Shown here in pieces: positions 24,301 through 32,994 of a stretch of 60,000 nucleotides of DNA. A program made the position numbers and the translations under genes. The notes beneath the pieces are model-generated. The model saw nothing but the letters and a program-made list of their open reading frames with translations, was not told the origin of the DNA and did no database searches. Source of the stretch: Liolophura sinensis (Eukaryota > Mollusca > Polyplacophora > Chitonida > Chitonidae); assembly GCF_032854445.1 (NCBI RefSeq), contig NC_088300.1, forward strand, positions 4,776,001-4,836,000. The letters are read 5' to 3'. How positions within the stretch are numbered: position 1 is the first letter of the stretch; the number at the start of each line of letters is the position of its first letter.

Positions 24301-24309
24301 AGATCTTGA
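7028..24309 (+). CDS. CCS: Copper chaperone for superoxide dismutase, complete
   Basis: Coding exons: 7028-7045, 10687-10759, 11063-11197, 12176-12362, 13784-13832, an optional 18160-18225, 21242-21405 and 24171-24309. Phases join throughout and give 254 aa (276 with the optional exon); human CCS is 274 aa. Domain I (Atx1-like) has the copper motif M13-S-C15-Q-G-C18. Domain II (SOD1-like) has [31 protein letters not shown] and VWDVIGRS. Domain III ends with the copper-transfer CxC (C229-A-C231) in [13 protein letters not shown], after [13 protein letters not shown]. Role known for the family: it docks to SOD1 and delivers copper and a disulphide in the cytosol and mitochondrial intermembrane space. 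Odd points: the domain II HxH pair reads CxH, the loop that carries zinc-binding His residues in human CCS has none here, the first coding exon is only 18 nt, and intron 12363-13783 starts with GC. The tail SRQSKRS lacks a peroxisomal-type signal. Confidence 0.93.
9190..10190. other. CCS intron 1, unannotated stretch
   Basis: The 3.6-kb first intron (7046-10686) holds one SINE near its 3' end. Elsewhere I see only AT-rich unique-looking sequence and a short duplication of AGTATTGCCTGTGGGG near 9457-9498. A 124-codon minus-strand frame at 9320-9694 lacks codon structure or motifs that would make it a gene. Confidence 0.4.
10194..10543 (+). mobile_element. tRNA-derived SINE (family B)
   Basis: The head GATGGCCTAATGGTTAGGGC resembles a Pol III A box and ATCCTGGATCGGGTC a degenerate B box. 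The 3' end ACTAAAAAATTATTAAGTA followed by CCCCAAGCATA matches the copies at 22335-22699 (minus) and 26238-26595 (plus). A possible short target duplication GCATTTG flanks it. Located in CCS intron 1. Confidence 0.75.
12699..12975 (-). mobile_element. tRNA-derived SINE (family A), nearly full length
   Basis: Full copy: T/A-rich tail at the low-coordinate side, ATTGGTGTTTTACGCCGTAC core, and a tRNA-like head ending CTGAGCCACGGAGGCCCC. Lies in the GC-AG intron of CCS, directly before the 24-bp minisatellite. Confidence 0.88.
12985..13690. repeat. 24-bp minisatellite (CCS GC-AG intron)
   Basis: About 27 copies of ATCATGTAGTAATATGC[T/A]CATAAG with few changes. Because the unit is a multiple of three and lacks stops, long frames stay open on both strands (octapeptide repeats). 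They have no start context or flanking gene and are not coding. Confidence 0.95.
15309..15379. repeat. (TA)n(TGTA)n microsatellite
   Basis: About 40 bp of TA followed by six GTAT units, in a CCS intron. Confidence 0.95.
16215..16430 (-). other. Possible minus-strand exon within a CCS intron (weak)
   Basis: On the minus strand a pyrimidine tract CCTCTTTTTACGCAG precedes an open frame of about 70 codons containing [15 protein letters not shown] and HFCTIICW, ending in a stop near 16215. The Cys spacing and basic run loosely recall the start of a netrin/C345C module, but too few residues agree. No partner exon was found nearby, so this may be chance. Confidence 0.15.
16610..17150. repeat. About 21-bp minisatellite, interrupted by a SINE
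   Basis: Units such as CAATATATGCAACTCGCTATA run from 16610 to about 16850 and resume at about 17030-17145. The break at 16874-17030 is filled by a 5'-truncated family A SINE. It lies in a CCS intron. Confidence 0.88.
16874..17030 (-). mobile_element. Truncated SINE (family A) inserted in a minisatellite
   Basis: The TTTA-rich tail, ATTGGTGTTTTATGCTGTAC core and CCGCAGGTTGCTGACAGAC body are present; the tRNA head is missing. Minisatellite units lie on both sides. Confidence 0.85.
17152..17322. mobile_element. Near-perfect hairpin element (about 77-bp arms)
   Basis: The left arm 17152-17228 (…AATGTTCGCGTCAGGGTAG…TTAGGTC) is the reverse complement of the right arm 17244-17322 with only a few mismatches and a 1-3 nt indel. 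The loop is about 15 nt. No coding capacity; length and structure suit a small foldback transposon. It abuts the end of the 21-bp minisatellite. Confidence 0.85.
17591..17720 (+). mobile_element. Diverged SINE (family A) head, plus orientation
   Basis: TGGCCTAGTGGTAAGGGTGC, AATGACCCAGGAGCC, TTCAGCTCATGCTGGCTTCC and GTCAGCAAC follow the order of the family A head and body. Older and more diverged than the other copies. Confidence 0.6.
18160..18225 (+). CDS. CCS: Optional 66-nt cassette exon of CCS
   Basis: TCTCTGTAG acceptor and CAAAG|GTATG donor bound 22 codons without a stop, in phase 0 on both sides, so it can be included or skipped without changing frame. Without it, the loop from SCG to GDI is 19 residues, close to the 20 I count in human CCS. 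With it, the loop gains 22 residues with no family counterpart. It is either a rare alternative exon or a fortuitous match. Confidence 0.3.
18755..19142. repeat. 21-bp minisatellite (CCS intron)
   Basis: About 18 copies of CATTGTCATAACGCTACTCTT with scattered substitutions. The 21-bp unit keeps frames open on both strands (heptapeptide repeats), which explains long apparent ORFs here. Not coding. Confidence 0.95.
19850..20822. repeat. 29-bp minisatellite rich in TGAGTCA heptamers (CCS intron)
   Basis: Roughly 33 units of about 27-29 bp. The first half is homogeneous (GGCTTTAACTGTCTGAGCCA plus GTGAGTCAG). The second half mixes variants with GTGACCCAGG, GGTTTAAGCC and GGGTCCAAGCC. By eye about 17 units hold TGA[G/C]TCA, the AP-1/TRE consensus. 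Confidence 0.93.
21477..22792. mobile_element. Large inverted-repeat DNA element, split by a SINE
   Basis: The left arm from 21477 (AAAAGATAACACTATAAAAC…) is mirrored by a right arm ending near 22790 (…GTTTTATAGTGTTATCTTTT). The arms share long stretches, for example TAGGAATTCTTTTTGTTTAA against its complement, CATGAAACTTGTA, and GTGTCCCAG against CTGGGACAC. TA lies at both outer ends, as for Tc1/mariner-type insertion. The right arm holds a 365-bp SINE; the left arm has about 100-140 bp not found in the right. No transposase frame. Located in the CCS intron after exon 21242-21405. Confidence 0.8.
22335..22699 (-). mobile_element. tRNA-derived SINE (family B) with 13-bp target duplication
   Basis: On the minus strand: head GGCCCAGATAGCACAGTTGG with GGATCAATCCTTGATCGAG as B-box region, body with AAGTCTTAGGTG complement, and a GAATGAATGAATG-type tail. 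Flanked by TTACTCAGTTGAA at 22322-22334 and again at 22700-22712, a clean target-site duplication. Inserted in the right arm of the larger inverted-repeat element. Confidence 0.9.
22830..24010. repeat. Degenerate minisatellite of about 27-30 bp (last CCS intron)
   Basis: Units like GTGTGGGAAGTTCAGAATGG plus TGAGACACT, with compound higher-order variants (GTAGAAAGTTCA, GATGGAAGTTCA). It fades out about 160 bp before the last CCS exon. Confidence 0.9.
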
Positions 24310-25250
24310 CAATCACAGCTCTGACTGCTCAACAAACAGTGCTTTTCTGAGATATGCTACTTTTGACATCTCTCACTTGCAACTCTCATGATGTTGACTT
24401 TCTTGGATGTACATTGTACTAAATTCCTCACCTTCAACAATTTTTTCTCACAGCTCTCGGTATGTTGATTTTTCTAGAAAGAGCTAAAGGCCTCACCTGT
24501 GACAACTATCACAGCTTTTGGGGAGTTGCCTAGCAGCCTCATCTCTGATAGTCTTTTCATTTCTTTGGCATAATGATGTCAGATTGTCTTAGTGTGATTC
24601 ATAAAACCTTGTTTCTGAAAAGAGCTATTTGTGTACCACAGTTTTATTTTCTTTAGTGTAACATTTTATTAAGCTTTTATATCAAAGTGTTAAACAATTG
24701 CAGTTATTATTTTCCATCCACGGTACATCTGTCCATAAATTCTTTCATAATCTATGTTTCACGCTTATATATTTGAGTTTTTTTTTTCTTTTACTCTTAA
24801 TGCAAAGTGATAGAATGATAGAAAGGTTTGAGGTATGTGAGTGAGCTGTTCATTCAAGTAAGGCTACAGTATATAATATTTTAATTTTATTTTAATTTAA
24901 TTTTAGTGAAAACATGGAAATATATTACCCAAGAAGTCATCAGATGTACCGGTAATATAAATTAGAAATATTTTAAACCAAGACAATGTAATCAGATTTA
25001 AGGATCAGAGACTAGAGTGTTACTGTTTTGTTATGTGCCATGTCATCAACATATAAATGCTATGTCTGCAAGTGCTCTGTGTGAGTATTGCTTCATACAC
25101 ATAATGGTTAAGCCCTATAATTATTGTAGGTCTACATTTTTATATACAGAATGTCAAAATATTATACATTGAATTTAGTTGACTTTAGTGTATGATGCCA
25201 TGATGTTGCACAGGTTAACATTGTAATACACTGTATTTATTATTTTTTTG
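24310..25250 (+). other. Probable CCS 3' UTR and unique downstream sequence
   Basis: AT-rich, no further exon joins in phase after the TGA at 24307-24309. A clear AATAAA is seen only much later (near 25803), so the true poly(A) site is not fixed by sequence alone. Confidence 0.35.
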
Positions 25251-25251
25251 C

Positions 25252-25700
25252 AGTGCTTGTGTCTGAGTAGCTGGTTGTACAATGTATTTTGGGGCAGTGC
25301 TTGTGCCTGGCTAGCTGGTTGTACTGAAGGCTAGTGGTTGTGTCTGGCTAGCTGGTTGTACTGAAGGCTAGTGGTTGGGTCAGGCTAGGTGGTTGTACTG
25401 AAGGCTAGTGCTTGTGTCTGGCTAGCTGGTTGTATTGAGGGCTAGTGCTTGTGTCTGGCTAGCTGGTTATAGTGAAGGTTAGTGCTTGTGTCTGGCTAAC
25501 TGGTTGTTCTTAGGGACAGTGCTTGTGTCTGGCTAACTGGTTGTTCTGGGGAAAATGTTTGTGCCTGGCTTACTGGTTGTACTGAGGGTCAGTGCTTGTG
25601 TCTGGCTTGCTGGTTGTACTGAGGGCCAGTATGTGTGTTTGGCACGCTGCTGTACTGAGGGGCAGTGCTTGTGTCTGGCTAGCTAGTTGTACTAAGTCAG
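25252..25700. repeat. Minisatellite of about 34-36 bp
   Basis: About 12 units of GTGCTTGTGTCTGGCTAGCT plus GGTTGTACTGAAGG. Downstream of CCS. Confidence 0.9.
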
Positions 25701-25927
25701 ATCTGCATTAGAAAGATGAAAGAGTCTGGTGTGAGAGAGATAAATGCTACCACAATCTTTGTTTTGCAGTACATTTGGAAGGACCTGCATATGTATGTCA
25801 TAATAAATAATGAAAAGCATCTTGCATTTGATATGTAAACTTTGTTCATTGTAAGTTTCAGAACAAAGAAATACTTGTAGCTGATTGTAGGAGTAATATA
25901 AATGGTTTGGGAGGTACTGGTGTGTAA

Positions 25928-26087
25928 TATTTATTTATTTATTTATTTGATTGGTGTTTTACACCATACTCAAGAATATTTTACTTATATATGACACCGG
26001 CCAGCATTATGGTGGGAGGAAAGTGGGTACAGCCAGGGGGAAACCCACAACCATCTGCAGGTTGCTGGAAGACCTTCCCACATACGT
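25928..26087 (-). mobile_element. Truncated SINE (family A)
   Basis: TTTA tail and core (ATTGGTGTTTTACACCATAC, CATTATGGTGGGAGG, GCAGGTTGCTG) present; tRNA head lost after CTTCCCACATACG. Confidence 0.85.
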
Positions 26088-26237
26088 GTAATATGAAAGA
26101 TACTTGATACTGTTAGTTATGACCAACTGTATATGTAGGAGGGGAAAGTCTTTTTGCTCTCTGTCTGGTTTCCTCCACAGAACTGCAAACTTGTGTCGGC
26201 ACCAAAAAGGTGTGAGGGCTATCTTCAACCTCTAGTG

Positions 26238-26595
26238 ACCGGCCCTGCTAGCACAGTTGTTAGAGCATCCACTTTGAGAGTGGTAGATCTAGGGTCAACC
26301 CTGGGTCGAGTCACACCTAAGACTTTAAAAGAGGAGGTTGCAGCTTCCTTGCTTGGCGTTCAGCATGAAGGGGATGGTGCAACTACTGGTTGATGCGTAT
26401 CAGTATAATGGCTCTGGCCAGCAGCTTACTTACCTTCGGTAAGGCGCTCAGTGAAGCAGCACTAGATAAAAGAGTGGTGGAAATCCGTTCTGCAACAAGG
26501 ATGCATATTACATGCATTCCTTCATCGTCGTATGACTGAAAAATTGTTAAGTACGACATTAAACCCCAAGCACTCGCTCACTCACTCACTCACCC
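26238..26595 (+). mobile_element. tRNA-derived SINE (family B), full length
   Basis: Head CCGGCCCTGCTAGCACAGTT with GTTAGAGCATCC, B-box region GGGTCAACCCTGGGTCGAGTC, body, and a 3' end ATTAAACCCCAAGCACTCGC with a (CTCA)n tail. Best example of the family in the window. Confidence 0.88.
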
Positions 26596-26617
26596 AAGCT
26601 CTGATGTCCCCCATCAG

Positions 26618-27375
26618 AGCACCTGGCAAGTTATGAGGGTTATCTTCACTCTCTGGTTTCCACCACAGAGCTGCAGACTTGTGTTAGGCACCTGACAAGG
26701 TATGAGGGTAATCTTCACTCTCTGGTTTCCTCCACAGAGCTGCAGACTTGTGTCAGGCACCTGACAAGATATGAGGGTTACCTTCTCCCTGTAGTTTCCT
26801 TCACCAGGCTGCAGACTTGTGTCAAGCACCTGGCAAGATATGAGGGTTACCTTCTCTCTATGGTTTCCTTCACCAGGCTGCAGACTTCTGTCAGGCACCT
26901 GACAAGGTATGAGGGTTACCTTCTCTCTCTGGTTTCCTTCACCAGGCTGCAGACTTGTGTAAGGCACCTGGCAAGATATGAGGGTTACTTTCCTTCAGGC
27001 TGCAGACTTGTGTCAAGCACCTAGCAAGATATGAGGGTTACCTTCTCTCTCTGGTTTCCTCCAGTGGTCAGCAGACTTGTGTCAAGCACATGGCAATGGT
27101 TGAGGGTTTCCTCTAGTGGTCTGCAGACTTGTGCCGGACACCTAGCAAGATGAAAGGGTTACCTTCTTGTGTCAGGCACCTGGCAAGGTATAAGGGTACC
27201 TTCACTCTCTGGTTTCCTCTGCCAGGCTGCAGACTTGCGTCAGGCACCTGACAAGGTATGATGGTTACCTTCTCTCCATTTTTTCCTTCACCAGGCTGCA
27301 GACTTGTGTCAGGTACCTGGCTAGGTATGATGGTTACCTTTGCTCTCTGGTTTCGTCCAACAGGTTGCAGATTTG
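26618..27375. repeat. Minisatellite of about 60-70 bp
   Basis: About 11 units with CAGGCTGCAGACTTGTGTCA, GGCACCTGGCAAGGTATGAG and GGTTACCTTCTCTCTGGTTT. One or two units are shortened. Open frames on the minus strand (…SLQPGEGNQ…) are repeat artefacts. Confidence 0.92.
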
Positions 27376-27835
27376 TATCAGGCAATGTCACCAGTGAGGT
27401 CACACCCAGCTGTGAATAACCCAGACTGTGTCATCAGTGAGGTCACACACAGCAGTGTCCTGCCTAGGTATGTGAGTTCACACATAGCTGTGACTGATCA
27501 CACAGCTGTGACTGGCCCAGATTGCATCACCAGTGAGGTCAAACCCAGCTGTGACTGGCCCAGACCATGACACCAGTGAGGTCACACACAGCTGTGACTG
27601 GCCCAGATTGTGTCACCAATGATGCCAAACCCATCTGTGACTGACCCAAACCACATCACCACTGAAGTCATACACAGCTGTGACTGGTCCAGATCATGTC
27701 ATCAGTGAGGTCACACCCAGCTGTGACTTGCCCAGACCGTGTCATCAGTGAAATCACACGCAGCTATAACTGGTCCAGATTGTCACCAGTGAGGTCAAAC
27801 CCAGCTGTTACAAGCCGGTATTGGTCATTCTTATG
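27376..27835. repeat. Minisatellite of about 43 bp carrying AGGTCA half-sites
   Basis: About 10 units of CCAGTGAGGTCACACCCAGC plus TGTGACTGGCCCAGA. Six units hold an intact AGGTCA, the nuclear-receptor half-site. Confidence 0.88.
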
Positions 27836-27954
27836 GCCTGTGTATACCCCTGAGCTATCTTCAAGCTGGGGCCGGTCGTTCTTATAGTCTACCTAGATGC
27901 TACAGAATCACCTTCAATTAATACCTAATTATTCTAATTTCTGATGTAATTATT

Positions 27955-30112
27955 ACAGATTCAGACCCACGTGGGGGCTGGTCATTTTTTATAGGCACAT
28001 GCATACTATAGAACCACATCCACGTGTGGACTGGTACCACAGAATCACTTCCACCCTGGAGCTGGTCATTTTATAGGCACATGCATACTTTAGAACCACA
28101 TCCACGTGTGGACTGGTACCACAGAATCACGTCCACGCTGGGGCTGGTCATTTTTATAGGCACATGCATACTATAGAACCACCTCCACGTGTGGACTGGT
28201 ACCACAGAATCACTTCCACGCTGGGGCCGGTCATTTTTATAGGCACATGCATACTATAGAACCACCTCCACGTGTGGACTGGTACCACAGAATCACTTCC
28301 ACGCTGGGGCTGGTCATTTTTATAGGCACATGCATACTTTAGAACCACATCCACGTGTGGACTGGTACCACAGAATCACGTCCACGCTGGGGCTGGTCAT
28401 TTTTATAGGCACATGTATACTATAGAACCACATCCACGTGTGGACTGGTACCACAGAATCACTTCCACGCTGGGGCCGGTCATTTTTATAGGCACATGCA
28501 TACTATAGAACCACCTCCACGTGTGGACTGGTACCACAGAATCACCTCCACGCTGGGGCCGGTCATTTTTATAGGCACATGCATACTATAGAACCACCTC
28601 CACGTGTGGACTGGTACCACAGAATCACTTCCACGCTGGGGCTTGTCATTTTTATAGGCACATGTATACTACAGAACCACCTCCACGTGTGGACTGGTAC
28701 CACAGAATCACTTCCACGCTGGGGCTTGTCATTTTTATAGGCACATGCATACTGTAGAACCACCTCCACGTGTGGACTGGTACCACAGAATCACTTCCAC
28801 GCTGGGGCTGGTCATTTTTATAGGCACATGCATACTATAGAACCACCTCCACGTGTGGACTGGTACCACAGAATCACTTCCACGCTGGTCATTTTTATAG
28901 GCACATGCATACTATAGAACCACCTCCACGTGTGGACTGGTACCACAGAATCACTTCCACGCTGGGGCTGGTCATTTTTATAGGCACATGTATACCACAG
29001 AACCACCTCCACGTGTGGACTGGTACCACAGAATCACTTCCACGCTGGGGCCGGTCATTTTTATAGGCACATGCATACTATAGAACCACCTCCACGTGTG
29101 GACTGGTACCACAGAATCACTTCCACGCTGGGGCTGGTCATTTTTATAGGCACATGTATACCACAGAACCACCTCCACGTGTGGACTGGTACCACAGAAT
29201 CACGTCCACGCTGGGGCTGGTCATTTTTATAGGCACATGCATACTATAGAACCACCTCCACGTGTGGACTGGTACCACAGAATCACTTCCACGCTGGGGC
29301 TGGTCATTTTTATAGGCACATGTATACCACAGAACCACCTCCACATGTGGACTGGTACCACAGAATCACTTCCACGCTGGGGCTTGTCATTTTTATAGGC
29401 ACATGCATACTGTAGAACCACCTCCACGTGTGGACTGGTGCCACAGAATCACTTCCACGCTGGGGCCGGTCATTTTTATAGGCACATGCATACTGTAGAA
29501 CCACCTCCACGTGTGGACTGGTACCACAGAATCACTTCCACGCTGGGGCTTGTCATTTTTATAGGCACATGCATACCACAGAACCACCTCCACGTGTGGA
29601 CTGGTACCACAGAATCACTTCCACGCTGCGGCCGGTCATTTTTATAGGCACATGCATACTGTAGAACCACCTCCACGTGTGGACTGGTACCACAGAATCA
29701 CTTCCACGCTGGGGCTTGTCATTTTTATAGGCACATGCATACCACAGAACCACCTCCACGTGTGGACTGGTACCACAGAATCACTTCCACGCTGGGGCCG
29801 GTCATTTTTATAGGCACATGCATACTGTAGAACCACCTCCACGTGTGGACTGGTACCACAGAATCACCTCCACGCTGGGGCCGGTCATTTTTATAGGCAC
29901 ATGCATACTGTAGAACCACCTCCACGTGTGGACTGGTACCACAGAATCACCTCCACGCTGGGGCCGGTCATTTTTATAGGCACATGCATACTGTAGAACC
30001 ACCTCCACGTGTGGACTGGTACCACAGAATCACTTCCACGCTGGGGCTGGTCATTTTTATAGGCACATGTATACCACAGAACCACCTCCACGCGTGGACT
30101 GGTGCCACAGAA
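27955..30112. repeat. 83-bp minisatellite, about 26 near-identical copies
   Basis: Unit: CCACCTCCACGTGTGGACTG, GTACCACAGAATCACTTCCA, CGCTGGGGCTGGTCATTTTT, ATAGGCACATGCATACTATA plus GAA. Copies differ at a few sites (CTATAG/CTGTAG/CCACAG). One unit at 28880 is 8 nt short. Overlapping 66-codon frames on the minus strand recur every 83 nt and are artefacts. Every unit holds a CACGTG E-box (one mutated to CACATG). Confidence 0.97.
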
Positions 30113-32170
30113 TCGGTGGTATAGCCTATATAAATACTGTACAACCATGCACCTTCATGTCAGAACTGGCAATGCTAATTTGGCTATTGTTCTTGCTCAG
30201 GTTATTTTTCTTCTTCCCTGACAACTTTTTTTCTTTTTCGTTTTGCGATAAAACTGCGTGTCACAGCTGTTAACTTTCTACACATGTTCATTACCAAATC
30301 GCTTGGGCTACCTGCTGGAGTATACCCACCTATGACCCACTTTTCTGCCATATTGGAGAAGAATGGAAATCTAAAAAAAAAACCTTATTCTCCAGAACCG
30401 CTTATCCGATTGCATTGAAAACTGATATGCATGTACAAGGCTACTGGGGGGGTCAGGATTTAAAATGTTATGCAAATCGGTTGAGAAATGTGGAAGCTCG
30501 CTATTGGTCGTTTTAGTCTCCTGATGACCTGTGGATGAATTTTGAAAAAACAAGACAGCAATTAGATGTAGTTTGGCCTGCTGAATACAACCGTGGTTTT
30601 ACTCAAAATTGCAATTATAGCTCATTTCAGTTTCATTTTTCAATTGTTCCGTGACCGGACACCGCAGTAGCTATGAAGCTGCAAATTGGTCAGTAGATAG
30701 ATCAACCACAGATCTTAATTTTTGACTGGTTGGACCGCACAGCTACGACTGTTTGTTTTGCCACTAAAATGCATTTAAAAACTTGTTATTTTTATTCATT
30801 GTCAGCCCGTCCAAAAACCGGTAAAAAGAGGTAAAGGTAGGAAAAACAAACTTGACATTTTCAATAGCCAACATAAGAAGCAGCTTTTGGCATTTGTGCT
30901 GTTTGGCCAGTCACGTTATTTAGCAGCCATTAACCAGGGTTACGTAAATGGTGTCCATTTATAGGTACATAAAAACTTAATCAGGCAGCCTACATCCTTC
31001 GTAGTCATTAGTGTACTGTAACTACTCTGTATATCATATGTATGTAGATGTGCCAAACGGAACAAATCGACCTTTGGGAAATATTTGAAGGCGTGCATGT
31101 CCCCATTTTTCTAACACTGCTTAACGATTTTTTTGCATACATAGAGTACACGTATAGTGCTTTGCACTCAGCTTTACAGCTGTAACAGTTTTCTGTGACC
31201 GATAAATATGGTGGAAAATTTAGCTTTTTCGCAATTTGCGGCAAACCTATCAAACTACGTCAAGCAGTGTACTTAAAATATTTAAATTCAGAAAATTTTA
31301 ACCACGTGACAAATTCGCTAAGCTGGGATCGAATTCTGACGTGACTGACTGGCATGAGCGATCTGCCTGATGTCTGTTTCACGATGTCATTCATCTTCGC
31401 CGTTCAACTGCCCGAGACACATCTGCGTCATATCACACAGCCCAGAGACAATTAGCATTTAAAACGCTTAAGTAATTTGGTCAAATCGGGGAACATTTTG
31501 CCAGCATATATCCTTTACTATCTTCTCTCTTCTATTTTCACTTCAAATTTCCAGACACATTTTCTTTACACTTATATCTTTCATATGAGAGCATAAGTTA
31601 TTGGTGGAAAATCAATACATAACCAGATACACAGCTTTGAAACTTCCAATGCGACCTTTACACCGTTTACCATTGACGCAGTCGGTGGGTCATTTGCATT
31701 CCCGCGAATAGATCGGCGAGCCTGATGATACTCCGCTATGTCCAGTGAGAAACCGCTATTCCTTATCAGAGCATTGTTTTTTTTTGCAAGAAATAACACA
31801 AAAAACATTGCCGTGTAACAGTACGTTTATACTTCCATATATGAATCCACGACCTGCCATGCACAGACTGACTGCTTTACTAATAGCTCGGCCGTTGTCA
31901 GGAACCGAACACCTGGACCAGGGCACATGTAGATATCTGTCAATCAACGGGGCCTGGGTAGCGTGCAGTAAAGAAGACAAGGTTTGAGCAAAACGAAGCT
32001 GACTTTTAGAAATACATGCACAACATTGGGTTGCAATGACACTGGGTGACATGCATAAGTAATAAATAGGTTTTCCGTTACTCACATATAAACTTAGTGT
32101 GGGGCACACTGAGTGTAGAATAAATTTTGTGGAAACTTATGTAGACAGAATAAAACTGAATTTATTGCAT
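30113..32170. other. Intergenic sequence with no recognised feature
   Basis: AT-rich, no exon with convincing splice sites and family motifs on either strand, no tandem repeat. A stretch near 30385-30520 (CTTATCCGATTGCATTGAAA) has the look of an old dispersed repeat but has no second copy here. Confidence 0.4.
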
Positions 32171-32176
32171 ATTTCC

Positions 32177-32362
32177 AGTGGTGTTTTACGCCGTACTCAA
32201 TAATATTTCACTTATACGACAACGGCCAGCATTATGGTGAGAGGAAACCGGACAGAGCCCAAGGAAAGCCATGATCATCCGCAGTTTGCATGGGAAGGTC
32301 TTCTCACGTACGATCAGAGAGAAAGCCAGCAGGAGCTGGACAAACTCACAGCGAATACAAAC
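32177..32362 (-). mobile_element. SINE (family A), internal fragment
   Basis: GTGGTGTTTTACGCCGTAC core, CCAGCATTATGGTGAGAGG and GCCAGCAGGAGCTGGACAAA are recognisable. Both ends are eroded. Confidence 0.75.
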
Positions 32363-32539
32363 GGATATAAAACCAATGTCCTCCACGCTGAATAATTTTA
32401 AACCCAAATTTTAAGCTACCAAAAGAAATTAAAAGTAATTAAGGATATGTTAAGCTTGTCGCAGAGATAAATTCAAATGAAATACCACCGTTTATATGCT
32501 GCATTATGATATGGCTAATTTAACATAGTTAAAGTGGGA

Positions 32540-32674
32540 AGGTCTGACAGCAATCTGTAGATGGTCGTGGGTTTCCCCCGGGCTCTGTCCGGTTTCCTCC
32601 CACCATAATGTTCACAAGTGAAATATTTTTGTGTACGGTGTAAAACACCAATCAAATAAATAAATAAATAAATA
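32540..32674 (+). mobile_element. SINE (family A), 3' half, plus orientation
   Basis: GGAAGGTCTGACAGCAATCT, GGTTTCCCCCGGGCTCTGTC, CCACCATAATG, GTGTAAAACACCAATCAAAT and a TAAATAAATAAATA tail. It faces the previous copy. Confidence 0.85.
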
Positions 32675-32994
32675 ACATTGTTAAAGGATACATGAAAAGG
32701 AAATCCAGAACGAAAGATTTAGGGGGAAATGTTGTGCCAAAAAATCTTTTTTGACGCGTTGTTAATATCTTGTACGGAAAATATTTTCCGTCAATGGCTG
32801 AAAATTTTCGGGATTTACGTCATCGCTGTACCTACGACGAGGTCAACTTTGCCCCCCTCGCCGCCCCCATTCGGGCTCTCTTTCACACACACTTGTTTGA
32901 TATATATAGGTATCACTGTTGAGATCGCCACCGCAGATTACTGTATTTCTGGACTGACCGCTGGTCCATTAAGAAAACTGTAGTTTAAAGTCAA

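Noticed and set aside
27955-30112. CRISPR-like regular spacing
   Set aside because: Whole units are near-identical with no unique spacers, and the genome is eukaryotic; this is a minisatellite.
28154-30148. A series of 66-codon minus-strand frames repeated every 83 nt
   Set aside because: Same frame fragment in each satellite unit; 83 is not a multiple of three, so no continuous protein is possible.
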